37,577 nt of DNA from Bacteroidales bacterium. Its GTDB lineage: Bacteria > Bacteroidota > Bacteroidia > Bacteroidales > UBA932. Under the pieces are notes generated by a model. That model saw only the letters and a list, made by a program, of their open reading frames with translations, searched no databases and was not told the DNA's origin. The position numbers and the translations under genes are program-made. Below are positions 1-8,578 of the stretch, piece after piece. Location: NCBI GenBank assembly GCA_017553545.1, contig JAFZKT010000056.1:1-37577 (forward strand), in the 5' to 3' direction. Each line of letters starts with the position of its first letter. The stretch's first letter is position 1.

Positions 1-1
1 C

Positions 2-814
2 TCCGTACGTGAGAAGACCGACATCCTTGACTCCCTTGGAAACACCACCGCAGCTACCGGTAAGGGCTTCGCTATTGGTTCTGCTGCTCTCACTGCTCTG
101 GCCCTGCTGGCTTCCTACATTGAGGAAATCAAGATCGGCTTTGATCACCTGGCCAAGAATATGATAGCGCATGGTGAACAGATGGGGGACAAGTGCTCCG
201 AATATATGCGACTGGCTAAAGGCAGTATCATTGATATTGTCGACCATTACGACATCACCCTCATGAACCCGAAAGTGCTGGTAGGTGTGTTCGTAGGCGC
301 CATGATGGCCTTCCTGTTCTGCGGCCTTACCATGAACGCCGTGGGCCGTGCCGCCGAAAAGATGGTGGTGGAAGTCCGCCGTCAGTTCCGCGAAATCAAG
401 GGCATCCTGGAAGGCAAGCAGCGTCCGGACTACACCAGCTGCGTACGCATCTCCACGAAGGCCGCCCAGCATGAGATGATCTTCCCGTCCCTGCTCGCCA
501 TCATCGTCCCCATGCTCGTGGGTATCATTCTGGGTCCTGCGGGTGTGATTGGCCTGCTGGCCGGCGGTCTGGGTGCAGGCTTCGTCCTGGCCATTTTCCT
601 CGCCAACTCCGGCGGCGCCTGGGACAATGCTAAAAAGTATGTGGAGGAAGGCCACTTCGGCGGCAAAAACTCCGCTTCCCACCACGCTACTGTTGTGGGC
701 GACACCGTGGGCGATCCCTTCAAGGACACCTCCGGTCCTTCGCTCAATATTCTGATCAAGCTGATGAGCATGGTCTCCATCGTGATGGCCGGCTTGACAG
801 TCATGCTGCACTAG
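2..814 (+). CDS. hppA: Membrane-bound ion-pumping pyrophosphatase, C-terminal part
   Basis: The reading frame is open from base 2, so the gene enters from the left edge and only its last 270 codons are visible; the ATG at 161 is internal. The family hydrolyses pyrophosphate and pumps H+ or Na+ across the inner membrane. Family signatures are clear: [13 protein letters not shown] followed by [11 protein letters not shown] near the start, and near the end [12 protein letters not shown] and [19 protein letters not shown], with several hydrophobic membrane segments between. In this family Ala after GNTTA (rather than Lys) marks the K+-dependent class; the residue here is Ala (GNTTAA), so I infer a K+-dependent enzyme; whether it pumps Na+ or H+ cannot be decided from this part. 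A strong terminator follows 46 nt after the stop codon. Confidence 0.96.
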   Translation, partial: SVREKTDILDSLGNTTAATGKGFAIGSAALTALALLASYIEEIKIGFDHLAKNMIAHGEQMGDKCSEYMRLAKGSIIDIVDHYDITLMNPKVLVGVFVGAMMAFLFCGLTMNAVGRAAEKMVVEVRRQFREIKGILEGKQRPDYTSCVRISTKAAQHEMIFPSLLAIIVPMLVGIILGPAGVIGLLAGGLGAGFVLAIFLANSGGAWDNAKKYVEEGHFGGKNSASHHATVVGDTVGDPFKDTSGPSLNILIKLMSMVSIVMAGLTVMLH

Positions 815-859
815 GCCGCCCTTTTTCTCGCAAGGCCCCCGCTTTGCGGCTCCTTAAAG

Positions 860-884
860 CCCTCCCTTCGCGGGAGGGTTTTTT
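860..884 (+). terminator. Rho-independent terminator of hppA
   Basis: A perfect 7-bp stem (CCCTCCC at 860-866, GGGAGGG at 872-878) with a 5-nt TTCGC loop is followed by six T. It lies just downstream of the pyrophosphatase gene. Confidence 0.93.
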
Positions 885-1002
885 GTTGCCGCGTAGCTTT
901 GCGTGCGTGTGGCCGACCAGTCTCGCGGCAGGCACGTTAAGGCCAGTTCTTGTGCCTGACGTGTATCAGCGCGGACACGTTGGGCACGGGGAATCTTGGA
1001 TC

Positions 1003-1168
1003 GGAAGGGAGAGTACAGGTGCTGGCGGAACTCCGCTCACTTCGTTCGCTCCGGCCCCTCCCATTGTCTCCTGCGTCCCTGCTGCGCAGGAACTTGTATC
1101 CAACGGGCCCCTCCCCCTGCCCGAGTGCGGGGGTGCACACGCCCGCCAGCACCTGTACTCTCCCTCCC
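1003..1168. repeat. Palindromic dispersed repeat, intergenic copy
   Basis: Inverted-repeat arms at 1003-1028 and 1143-1168 pair over 26 bp with one mismatch (22 perfect) and enclose a 114-nt core. The core is a repeat: 1051-1078 (28 bp) and 1089-1117 (29 bp) are identical, in reverse orientation, to 18442-18469 and 18407-18435 inside dapE. The arms of the two copies are unrelated in sequence. All three plus-strand frames are free of stops across 996-1183. No transposase or other protein gene is recognisable, so the open frames here are taken as a property of the repeat, not as genes. Confidence 0.85.
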
Positions 1169-1179
1169 ATCCCTATCCA

Positions 1180-1247
1180 CTGACCATCTTCCGCACGATT
1201 TCCGGCCCTAGCGCGCTTTAGATGGTCAGCGTTGTCAATCTTAAGCA
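1180..1247. repeat. Small inverted repeat shared with the asd-dapE gap
   Basis: CTGACCATCT at 1180-1189 pairs with AGATGGTCAG at 1220-1229. A 14-mer at 1215-1228 recurs inverted at 18033-18046, and the 12-mer CAATCTTAAGCA at 1236-1247 recurs at 17984-17995. Both places adjoin a copy of the larger palindromic repeat. The function is unknown. Confidence 0.5.
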
Positions 1248-1334
1248 CGCTGGAGTGGGTTTTTGTGCGGAAGATTGCACGCGACCGAACTGCACCTCAA
1301 CAGACAACACGCGGCAGGTGTCGGAAATTTGTTG

Positions 1335-1342
1335 TACCTTTG
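1335..1342 (+). promoter_or_regulatory. Bacteroidetes -7 promoter box (TACCTTTG)
   Basis: TACCTTTG fits TAnnTTTG. It lies 8 nt before the ATG at 1351. No clear -33 TTG is seen. The position argues that the upstream ATG at 1222 in the same frame is not used, and that the transcript has almost no leader. Confidence 0.65.
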
Positions 1343-1350
1343 CCCTTTGT

Positions 1351-2781
1351 ATGAAAGCACGGCAGGTATTACTCTTTATTATAGGCGTTTTCGTCCTGTT
1401 GGGCGCTTTGTGGCTGGCAACGCCGGCCGATGGCGTACCGCTGGGACCGCTCACGCTGCGTTTCGCCTCATACCGGGGGGACCTTCTGGAAGCCCAGGAA
1501 GTCAAAGTGGACGTAGACAAAAGGCTGAACGAGGAAGAAGGCCGCTTCATCATGGCCAACAAAGACACGCTGGAATTCTACCGCAGTTTCTTCTTCGACG
1601 AACCCAACTTTTACCTGCCCGGGGACGACTATACCTTCTTTGACGACTTTTTCCGTGAGGCCGAAAACGCCAAAAAGAACGGAAAAACGGTTCGTGTGGT
1701 GCACTACGGGGACTCGCAGATTGAGATGGACCGCATCTCGAATGACCTGCGTGACGGACTGCAGGGTAAATTCGGAGGAAGAGGGACGGGGTTGTTCCCG
1801 GCCCTGACCAACGTTCCGTCGGCCAGCATCAGCAAAAGCGCCAGCGGCAGCTTCGTGCAATACACAATGTACGGAGACTCCACCACCATGCGTGCCGGCC
1901 ACAACCGCTACGGCATCCTGGCGCAAGTGGTAAAGCTTTCCGGCAGCGGCACCGTGACCCTTCGCGCGACCAAGAGCAAGGGCGCCTTCGAAAGGGTAAA
2001 ATCCTTCTCCAGCGTGAGCGTCCTCTCCGGCAAGGAATCGCAGAAATTCACCATCTCCGTATCCAGCGATACCTTAAAACCCAAGGAAACCGTCACAAGC
2101 GGCGAAAACGCAACCCTTCGGACCTGGACGTTCTCCAGGCCCGTGGAAAAAGCCAGCGTCCGCATCAACGGCAACGCGGAAATCTACGCAGTGGGGGCCG
2201 ATGGCAACAACGGCGTGGCCGTGGACAACGTTCCGCTGCGGGGCTGCTCGGGGACCATCTTCCATCGGATCAGCAAGCCGCTGATGACAGAATCCTTCGA
2301 ACTCACCGACACGCGGCTCATCATTCTCCAGTTCGGCGGCAATTACATGCCCGTCGCCCGCAGCACGAAGGTTATCGAGCAATATCAGGAACAGATTGCC
2401 CAGGAAATCCGGTATTTCCACGAGGTGGCTCCACAGGCAAAAATCCTCTTCATCGGCCCGTCCGATATGGGGAAAAGCGTGAACGGACGCATCGTCACAT
2501 GGCCCCGTCTGCCGGAAATGGTGGACTCCCTGAAAGCAACGGCACTGGCCAATGACGCCGCCTACTGGGACCTCTTCCGGATGATGGGCGGAGAGAATTC
2601 TATGGGTCAATGGGTGAAGCACAAACCGCCCTACGCCGGCCCTGATTACATCCATTTCACCACCGAGGGCGCCCACCAGGTGGGTGACGTCCTGAGCCGT
2701 ACCCTCCTTACCTGCTACGACTTCTATCGGCTGAGGAAGGAGATTCCAGCCGCTCGGATCAAGGAGGTTATGGGCCGATGA
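1351..2781 (+). CDS. SGNH/GDSL-family hydrolase or acyltransferase, membrane-anchored
   Basis: This 476-residue protein has one N-terminal hydrophobic segment (about residues 5-25), so it is probably anchored and faces the periplasm. SGNH blocks are visible: HYGDSQ with the nucleophile Ser122, GGNYMP near residue 328, and DYIHF with Asp432 and His435 near the C terminus. Such proteins pair with MBOAT acyltransferases to move acetyl or acyl groups onto exported glycans. It overlaps a second SGNH gene by 4 nt, and that one overlaps the MBOAT gene by 4 nt, so the three form one translationally coupled operon. I chose the start at 1351, since the same frame is open to 1222 but the -7 box lies at 1335-1342. 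The acceptor polymer cannot be read from sequence. Confidence 0.85.
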   Translation: MKARQVLLFIIGVFVLLGALWLATPADGVPLGPLTLRFASYRGDLLEAQEVKVDVDKRLNEEEGRFIMANKDTLEFYRSFFFDEPNFYLPGDDYTFFDDFFREAENAKKNGKTVRVVHYGDSQIEMDRISNDLRDGLQGKFGGRGTGLFPALTNVPSASISKSASGSFVQYTMYGDSTTMRAGHNRYGILAQVVKLSGSGTVTLRATKSKGAFERVKSFSSVSVLSGKESQKFTISVSSDTLKPKETVTSGENATLRTWTFSRPVEKASVRINGNAEIYAVGADGNNGVAVDNVPLRGCSGTIFHRISKPLMTESFELTDTRLIILQFGGNYMPVARSTKVIEQYQEQIAQEIRYFHEVAPQAKILFIGPSDMGKSVNGRIVTWPRLPEMVDSLKATALANDAAYWDLFRMMGGENSMGQWVKHKPPYAGPDYIHFTTEGAHQVGDVLSRTLLTCYDFYRLRKEIPAARIKEVMGR

Positions 2782-3953
2782 AACGCCTGCTAATCATCAT
2801 TTTACTTTTTGCACCTCTGCTTGCAGGCGGCGCACACTATCCCTTTGTGCGCTACGATAAAAACGTTTTGGAAAAACCGGCCGGCAGTTCCCCCAACTAT
2901 GACCTTTTCCTGCGGAAACTGGACACCCTCGTCACCACCGGCGGGGCCGATGTCCGCATTCTCCACGTAGGCGGTTCCCATGTGCAGGGCGGCACCTGGA
3001 GCGACAGGCTTCGGCGCCATTTCCTGAGCCTGCGCTACGGCTGCGACGGCGGACGCGGACTCGTTTTCCCCTTCGCCGCCGCGGGGACGAATACCCCCAC
3101 CGGCTATTCCAGTTTCTGTACCGGGAACTGGGAATACTCCAGTTGCGTGCGGCCGGGGGAATCGGCCCTGGGCGTTACCGGGATGGCCATTGTGGCGCGG
3201 GATACATCGGCCCGGGCGGCCATCGACCTCAAACCCCGTGAAATGCATCTCATGCAGCCGCGCTATACCTTCCGGGTGATGGATTTGCTGGGCGAGGGAA
3301 CGCTTGAGCCCGTGCTGATTTTAAACCGGAAAGATACCCTTCGCGGACAAAACGGCCATTTCGAGATTCCGTACTATACCGACTGGCTGCAACTGGCCTT
3401 TGTCGGAAAGGGATCCTATACCCTGCGCGGCCTCTACCTGGACCGGCCGGGGCACGGTCTCACCTACTCCGAGGCCGGCGTGAACGGCGCCTCCACCAAC
3501 TCCTGGCTTCACTGCAGCCTCTGGGCGAAGGACCTTCGGCGGGTCCGGCCGGACCTGGTGATCTTTTCCATCGGCATCAACGACATCCAGGGGCCCGATT
3601 TTGACGTCCAGCGGTTCAAGGAACACTATCGCCAGCTGATCAAGACCGTGCGGCAGGTAAATCCCCGCTGCGCCATCCTCTTCACCGGCATTAACGACAG
3701 CTGGTATCGCGGACGGAAGGTGAATGAACACACAGATACGGCAGAGAAAGCTTTCCGGGAACTGGCAAAGGAATGCAAGGGCGTATTCTGGGACTGGTAC
3801 GAAGTGATGGGCGGCTACGGCTCCATGGCCAGCTGGCAGGAGGCCGGCCTGGCCCAGGGAGACAAAGTGCATTTCACCGCCACCGGATACCGGCTTTTGG
3901 GCGATTTGCTGTTCGAGGCCATTTATGACAGTTATCAGCAGTCACGCAAATGA
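2778..3953 (+). CDS. Secreted SGNH/GDSL-family protein
   Basis: This is a 391-residue protein with a signal peptide (MKRLLIIILLFAPLLAGG). SGNH blocks are VGGSHVQ with Ser67, IGINDIQ (block III, Asn) near residue 270, and DKVHF with Asp362 and His365. The usual GDS of block I is GGS here, so Gly replaces the Asp before the nucleophile Ser; the catalytic Ser-Asp-His set still seems complete. It starts inside the last codons of the preceding SGNH gene (ATGA overlap) and ends overlapping the MBOAT gene. Its likely role is the periplasmic half of an O-acylation system; deacylase activity is an alternative. Confidence 0.85.
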   Translation: MKRLLIIILLFAPLLAGGAHYPFVRYDKNVLEKPAGSSPNYDLFLRKLDTLVTTGGADVRILHVGGSHVQGGTWSDRLRRHFLSLRYGCDGGRGLVFPFAAAGTNTPTGYSSFCTGNWEYSSCVRPGESALGVTGMAIVARDTSARAAIDLKPREMHLMQPRYTFRVMDLLGEGTLEPVLILNRKDTLRGQNGHFEIPYYTDWLQLAFVGKGSYTLRGLYLDRPGHGLTYSEAGVNGASTNSWLHCSLWAKDLRRVRPDLVIFSIGINDIQGPDFDVQRFKEHYRQLIKTVRQVNPRCAILFTGINDSWYRGRKVNEHTDTAEKAFRELAKECKGVFWDWYEVMGGYGSMASWQEAGLAQGDKVHFTATGYRLLGDLLFEAIYDSYQQSRK

Positions 3954-5818
3954 ACCTGTGGGACCTCATACGGGACTTCTTGGGAAACCTGTTCGCTTTT
4001 GACCAGGCGCATCCGCTGCTGTTCACCCAGTTCTACTTCTGGGCTTTCTTCGCGCTGGTGTTCGCCGTATTTTCCTGTTTCCACTCGAAGGTACTGCTGC
4101 GGAACGGATACCTGTTCGCCTGCTCGCTGTTCTTCTACTACAAGACAAGCGGAGTATTCCTGGCGCTGCTGGTCTTCGTAATTGTCTATAACTTCTTGGC
4201 AGCCAAATGGTTGCACCGGACAAAAAACGAACGGGGGCGCACAGCCATCACCGCTCTGAGCGTAGTGGTGGACCTGGGGATTCTGGCGTATTTCAAGTAC
4301 GCCTATTTCCTGGCAGATTTCGTAGGCAACCTCTTCGGGCTGTCCATCCAGGTGCACGACGTGCTGGGCGAATTCCTGAACGCGGTTACGGGGACATCGG
4401 CCTTCCGGGTGGACGCGATTATCCTTCCTGTGGGTATATCCTTCTTTACCTTCCAGGCGGTGAGCTACATCGTGGACGTGAAGCGGCAGAAGATAGAACC
4501 CGTGCGGAATTTCCTGGATTTCGGCTTCTACCTTTCCTTCTTCCCGCAGTTGGTGGCCGGTCCCATCGTTCGCGCCGTAGAGTTTGTCCAGCAGCTGCAC
4601 AAGCCGTATAATCTTTCGCGCCGATGGTTCGGTATCGCCATCTTCTGGATTATGAACGGCCTGATGAAAAAGCTCATCCTGGCCGACTATCTGGCGGTGA
4701 ATTTCGCAGACCGCGTCTTCGAGAACCCGCTGATGTACAGCGGTTTCGAGAATTTGTCGGCCCTCTTCTGCTATTCCCTGCAGGTCTATGCGGATTTCTC
4801 CGGCTACACGGACATCGCCACGGGTGTCGCCATGCTCTTCGGCTTCTACCTGCCGCAGAACTTCAATTCGCCCTATAAGGCCGAAAACACCCAGCAGTTC
4901 TGGCGCAGGTGGCACATGACTTTGAGCCGCTGGCTGCGGGATTATCTGTATATTCCCCTCGGAGGCAACCGGAATGCATCGGCCGGGACGTTCATCATTA
5001 TTGGCGCCATTGCCGTAATCGGGAGCTTCCTGAGCGGTTCCTGGTGGGTGGCCTTCGGTGTTTTTGTGCTGGCGTTCGGGATTGGAATCTGGGCGTGGCT
5101 CCGGCCGGATGACCGCAAGCTCATCACCACAAACATCAACTCCATGAACACCATGCTGCTGGGCGGCCTCTGGCACGGCGCCAGCTGGAATTTCATGATC
5201 TGGGGCGGCCTCAACGGCGTCGGCATGGTGATTTATAAGATCTGGACCAAGCGGGCGCCGTGGGTGAAACTGCTGATTATTTCCATTATTACGGCGTTGT
5301 GCTTCGCCCTGGCATACTATACCGGCTATCCCGTCTGGAACCTGTTCTTCGTCTGGACGCTGATTATCCTGGTAGGGACGGTGGTGAAGACCCTGATACG
5401 ACATTTCTGTCATTCTGAGCGTAGCGAAGAATCTCATTTATCACGCGCCTGGGACATCTTTCAAACGTTCGTGTTTATTACGTTTACCCGTCTGTTCTTC
5501 CGCAGCGGTTCCAACCTGGACCCCGCGCTGGCCAATGAACAGGCCTGGAACACCGCCAAAAACATGGTGAACCAGATCGGCGGCCACTGGGACCTTTCCC
5601 TGGTGCCGGCCATGGCCTGGCAGCACCGCACGGTGCTCATCCTGTTTGTGGTGGGAATGATTATCCACTGGCTGCCGGACCGCTTCAAACGGCGTTATCG
5701 GCTCACATTCGCCAGCCTGCCGCTCTTCTGGATGGCCTTGGTGGTGGTGGCTATCCTGGTATTCATCTACCAGTTCATCACCGCCGACCTGCAGAGCTTC
5801 ATCTATTTCCAGTTCTAA
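3950..5818 (+). CDS. MBOAT-family O-acyltransferase (AlgI/DltB-like)
   Basis: This 622-residue polytopic membrane protein carries the MBOAT signatures PQLVAGPIVRA, FNSPYKAENTQQFWRRWHMT with His322, and GGLWHGASWNF with the conserved membrane His409. Such proteins pass an acyl group from a cytoplasmic donor across the membrane to a periplasmic SGNH partner; two SGNH genes lie directly upstream with 4-nt overlaps. Between a membrane segment ending near residue 482 and the next conserved block (about residue 500) there is an in-frame stretch containing CHSERSEESH, which is translated from a dispersed DNA repeat (5408-5434). The protein reads through it without interruption. The product is probably an O-acetylated surface glycan, but the acceptor is not known. 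Confidence 0.92.
   Translation: MNLWDLIRDFLGNLFAFDQAHPLLFTQFYFWAFFALVFAVFSCFHSKVLLRNGYLFACSLFFYYKTSGVFLALLVFVIVYNFLAAKWLHRTKNERGRTAITALSVVVDLGILAYFKYAYFLADFVGNLFGLSIQVHDVLGEFLNAVTGTSAFRVDAIILPVGISFFTFQAVSYIVDVKRQKIEPVRNFLDFGFYLSFFPQLVAGPIVRAVEFVQQLHKPYNLSRRWFGIAIFWIMNGLMKKLILADYLAVNFADRVFENPLMYSGFENLSALFCYSLQVYADFSGYTDIATGVAMLFGFYLPQNFNSPYKAENTQQFWRRWHMTLSRWLRDYLYIPLGGNRNASAGTFIIIGAIAVIGSFLSGSWWVAFGVFVLAFGIGIWAWLRPDDRKLITTNINSMNTMLLGGLWHGASWNFMIWGGLNGVGMVIYKIWTKRAPWVKLLIISIITALCFALAYYTGYPVWNLFFVWTLIILVGTVVKTLIRHFCHSERSEESHLSRAWDIFQTFVFITFTRLFFRSGSNLDPALANEQAWNTAKNMVNQIGGHWDLSLVPAMAWQHRTVLILFVVGMIIHWLPDRFKRRYRLTFASLPLFWMALVVVAILVFIYQFITADLQSFIYFQF
5408..5434 (+). repeat. Short dispersed repeat inside the MBOAT gene
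   Basis: This 27-bp stretch (key part CATTCTGAGCG then AGCGAAGAATCT) resembles a short repeat that I recall from many Bacteroidetes and other bacterial genomes, usually intergenic. Here it is read in frame as CHSERSEES. Only one copy is in this window, so the repeat status rests on recall. Confidence 0.6.
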
Positions 5819-5854
5819 GATTAGCCCTGGGGCGTAATTAATTGATTATTTGTA

Positions 5855-5933
5855 ACTTGCAAATAGAGGGGTGCACTTCTAGGTGCACCCCTTTGTTAGC
5901 AACACGCTATCAATCAGCATCTTGCGCTCCAGC
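5855..5933. repeat. 79-bp palindromic repeat, copy A, with bidirectional hairpin
   Basis: A 10-bp perfect stem AGGGGTGCAC/GTGCACCCCT (5867-5876 and 5883-5892, loop 6 nt) is the centre. The whole 79 bp aligns without gaps, in reverse orientation, to 19304-19382 with 57 of 79 identical positions, including both ends. It lies between the convergent MBOAT and rsmA genes and ends 5 nt from the rsmA stop codon. A short T-rich run (TTTGTT) follows the stem on the plus strand, so it may also stop transcription. Confidence 0.75.
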
Positions 5934-5937
5934 GCTT

Positions 5938-6744
5938 TTATGCCAACAGATTAGTGAGGGCAACAAAGTCCTCCACGGAGAGTTGTTCCGGGCGCTGGGT
6001 GAAGACGGGTTGGGCCAGGAATGCCTGAAGTTCTTCCGGGGACCAGCCGAGGCGGGCGGCCTTGGCGGCGGCGAGGGGCTTCAACGGATTCCGCATCATC
6101 TTGCGGCGCTGGCCGAAAGCGGTTTTCACCACGGTCTTGAAGAGTTTTTCATCACAACCCAATGACGTGCGGCCGTTCCGCGTGAGCCGAATCACTGCGC
6201 TCTCCACTTTTGGCGGCGGAGCAAAGCAGCCGGAGCCCACGGTGAACAGGTATTCGATATCATACCAGGCTTGTAGCAACACGCTCAGAATGCCATAGGT
6301 TTTGCTCCCCGGTTTTTCGGCAATCCTTTCGGCCACCTCCTTCTGGACCATCCCCACCACTTCTGGGATACGGTCCTTATAATCAAGGACTTTGAAGAAA
6401 ATCTGCGAGGAAATATTGTAAGGGAAATTGCCGATGATAGCAAACTCCGACGGGAAGATTTTCTCCAGCTTTAGCTGTAGGAAATCCCCTTCCATCAGCC
6501 GCCCCTGCATCCCCTGGAAATGCGTCAGCAGATAATCCACGCTCTCGTGATCTAACTCGATGAGCCGAAGATCAATATCCTCCCTCTCCAGCAGGTACTG
6601 GGTGAGCACTCCCATGCCGGGGCCTACTTCCAGGACCTGCAGGACAGAGGCAGACTCTGCCTGCAACGCATCAACGATGCTCCGGGCCACTTTCTGGTCC
6701 GTCAGGAAATGCTGCCCCAAGGCTTTTTTCGCGCGTACTTCCAT
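5938..6744 (-). CDS. rsmA: 16S rRNA (A1518/A1519-N6) dimethyltransferase
   Basis: This is a 268-residue RsmA/KsgA, the usual length. It transfers four methyl groups from S-adenosylmethionine to two adjacent adenines of the 3' hairpin of 16S rRNA late in 30S assembly. Visible signatures are the N-terminal KKALGQHFL, the SAM-binding VLEVGPGMGVLT, and the catalytic NFPYN (IIGNFPYNISS). It is transcribed leftwards, divergent from aspS, and has its own -7 box 7 nt before the ATG. Its stop codon lies next to repeat copy A. Confidence 0.97.
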   Translation of the reverse strand: MEVRAKKALGQHFLTDQKVARSIVDALQAESASVLQVLEVGPGMGVLTQYLLEREDIDLRLIELDHESVDYLLTHFQGMQGRLMEGDFLQLKLEKIFPSEFAIIGNFPYNISSQIFFKVLDYKDRIPEVVGMVQKEVAERIAEKPGSKTYGILSVLLQAWYDIEYLFTVGSGCFAPPPKVESAVIRLTRNGRTSLGCDEKLFKTVVKTAFGQRRKMMRNPLKPLAAAKAARLGWSPEELQAFLAQPVFTQRPEQLSVEDFVALTNLLA

Positions 6745-6751
6745 GGTAAGG

Positions 6752-6759
6752 CAAAGATA
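6752..6759 (-). promoter_or_regulatory. -7 promoter box of rsmA (TATCTTTG)
   Basis: On the minus strand TATCTTTG fits TAnnTTTG and lies 7 nt before the rsmA ATG, so the transcript should have little or no leader. No convincing -33 TTG is seen. Confidence 0.6.
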
Positions 6760-6772
6760 AGTATATTTTTCT

Positions 6773-6799
6773 TATCTTTGTAAGTTAGATTATAACTTA
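6773..6799 (+). promoter_or_regulatory. -7 promoter box of aspS and leader hairpin
   Basis: TATCTTTG at 6773-6780 matches TAnnTTTG, 28 nt before the aspS ATG. Just downstream, TAAGTTA (6781-6787) and TAACTTA (6793-6799) can form a 7-bp hairpin in the short leader. It is back to back with the rsmA promoter. Confidence 0.6.
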
Positions 6800-6808
6800 C
6801 ACAGAGGT

Positions 6809-8578
6809 ATGTACAGAACTCACACTTGCGGGGAACTCCGCCTGGAGAACAAGGGACAGCGCGTGACGCTGGCCGGATGGGTGCAGAAAGTCCGTAAACT
6901 GGGCGGCATGACCTTCATCGACCTCCGGGACCGCTATGGCATTACGCAGATTGTGGTGGCGGCCGATGCATCGGCCCAGATGGTGGAGGCAGTCGCCTCC
7001 CTGGGACGGGAATTCGTGATCCAGGCCACCGGCACCGTGGTGGAACGCCAGGCCAAGAATGCCAAAATGCCCACCGGTGACATCGAACTCCAACTGGAAA
7101 GCTTCAACGTGCTGAACAAGAGCGTCACCCCGCCCTTCACCATTGAGGAAGAAAGCGACGGCGGCGAAGACCTCCGCATGAAATACCGTTACCTGGACCT
7201 GCGCAGAGGGCCCCTGCAGCGCGCCCTGGCCCTCAGGCACAAAGTGGCCCATGAATGCCGCAATTACCTGGATTCCAAGGGATTCATGGAAATTGAAACC
7301 CCTTACCTGATCAAGTCCACCCCGGAAGGCGCCCGCGACTTCGTGGTTCCTTCCCGGATGAACCCCGGTCAGTTCTACGCCCTGCCCCAGAGCCCCCAGA
7401 CCTTCAAGCAGCTCTTGATGGTAGCCGGCTATGACCGCTATTTCCAGATTGTCCGCTGCTTCCGCGACGAAGACCTCCGCGCGGACCGTCAGCCGGAATT
7501 CACCCAGATAGACTGCGAGATGGCTTTCGTGGAGCAGGAAGACGTGCTGGACACCTTCGAAGGGATGATGCGCACCCTGTTCAAGAACGTGCTGAACGTG
7601 GACATCCCCAACCCGCTGCCCCGGATGAGCTGGTACGACGCCATGGACAAATACGGTTCCGACAAACCGGACATCCGCTTCGGGATGACCATCCACAATA
7701 TTACATCGGCCGCTAAAGGAAAGGGCTTCAGCATCCTGGACGACGCCCCTTACATCGGCGCCATCTGCGTACCCGGCGCGGCGGAATACACCCGCAAGCA
7801 GATCGACGAACTCACGGACTGGGTCAAACGTCCGCAGGTGGGCGCAAAGGGGCTCATCTACATCCGCGTGAATGGGGACGGCAGCTTCAAGTCCTCCATC
7901 GACAAATTCTACGGGGCCGATGACCTTAAGCATATTGCCGATGTAGCCGAGGCCAAACCCGGCGACCTCATCCTGGTTCTCAGCGGCGCCCTCCGCAAGA
8001 CGCAGACGATGCTGGGCGTGCTCCGCATCGAGATGGGGAACCGTCTGGGCCTCCGCAACCCGCACGAGTTCGCCCCGCTGTGGATCGTGGACTTCCCGCT
8101 GCTGGAATGGGACGACGAAACCCAGCGCTTCTACGCCATGCACCACCCCTTCACCGCCCCCAAGCCGGAGCACGAAAAGTGGTTCTACAGCGACAAGAAG
8201 GAAGACCTGGAGCGCGTGTGCGCCAACGCCTACGACTTTGTGCTGAACGGCAACGAACTGGGCGGCGGCTCCATCCGTATCCATAATGCCGACATGCAGA
8301 AGCGCATGTTCGAAGTCCTTGGCATCGGCCCGGAAGAGGCGGACTACAAGTTCGGCTTCATCATCAACGCCTTCAAGTTCGGCGCCCCGCCGCACGGCGG
8401 CCTCGCCTTCGGCTTCGACCGCGTGTGCGCCCTGATGGGCGGCCAGGACACCATCCGGGATTACATCGCCTTCCCGAAGAACAACCAGGGCCGCGACGTA
8501 ATGATTGACTCCCCGTCCCTCATCGACCAGGTGCAGCTGGACGAACTCCAGATTGACGTCAAGGTAAAAAGCGAATAA
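6809..8578 (+). CDS. aspS: Aspartyl-tRNA synthetase
   Basis: This 589-residue class II synthetase has the usual bacterial length and charges tRNA-Asp (cytoplasm). An OB-fold anticodon domain comes first ([22 protein letters not shown]), then class II motif 2 ([19 protein letters not shown]), the bacterial GAD insertion, and motif 3 ([13 protein letters not shown]) with the C-terminal [10 protein letters not shown]. It opens a run of tightly spaced genes: its TAA shares one base with the murB ATG. At 6961-6976 it contains the octamer GGCCGATG directly followed by its reverse complement. Confidence 0.98.
   Translation: MYRTHTCGELRLENKGQRVTLAGWVQKVRKLGGMTFIDLRDRYGITQIVVAADASAQMVEAVASLGREFVIQATGTVVERQAKNAKMPTGDIELQLESFNVLNKSVTPPFTIEEESDGGEDLRMKYRYLDLRRGPLQRALALRHKVAHECRNYLDSKGFMEIETPYLIKSTPEGARDFVVPSRMNPGQFYALPQSPQTFKQLLMVAGYDRYFQIVRCFRDEDLRADRQPEFTQIDCEMAFVEQEDVLDTFEGMMRTLFKNVLNVDIPNPLPRMSWYDAMDKYGSDKPDIRFGMTIHNITSAAKGKGFSILDDAPYIGAICVPGAAEYTRKQIDELTDWVKRPQVGAKGLIYIRVNGDGSFKSSIDKFYGADDLKHIADVAEAKPGDLILVLSGALRKTQTMLGVLRIEMGNRLGLRNPHEFAPLWIVDFPLLEWDDETQRFYAMHHPFTAPKPEHEKWFYSDKKEDLERVCANAYDFVLNGNELGGGSIRIHNADMQKRMFEVLGIGPEEADYKFGFIINAFKFGAPPHGGLAFGFDRVCALMGGQDTIRDYIAFPKNNQGRDVMIDSPSLIDQVQLDELQIDVKVKSE

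Noticed and set aside
161-814. ATG at 161 as start of a complete gene
   Set aside because: The same frame upstream encodes conserved pyrophosphatase residues to the window edge, so the gene is simply cut by the window.
844-1248. Overlapping open frames of 71-125 codons in the intergenic repeat
   Set aside because: They occur in all three plus frames and one minus frame of the palindromic repeat, with no start context or family match; they reflect stop-free repeat DNA.
3935-5437. Long minus-strand open frame of 500 codons opposite the MBOAT gene
   Set aside because: It mirrors the codon pattern of a well-supported gene on the plus strand, has no family motifs, and is expected in high-GC DNA.
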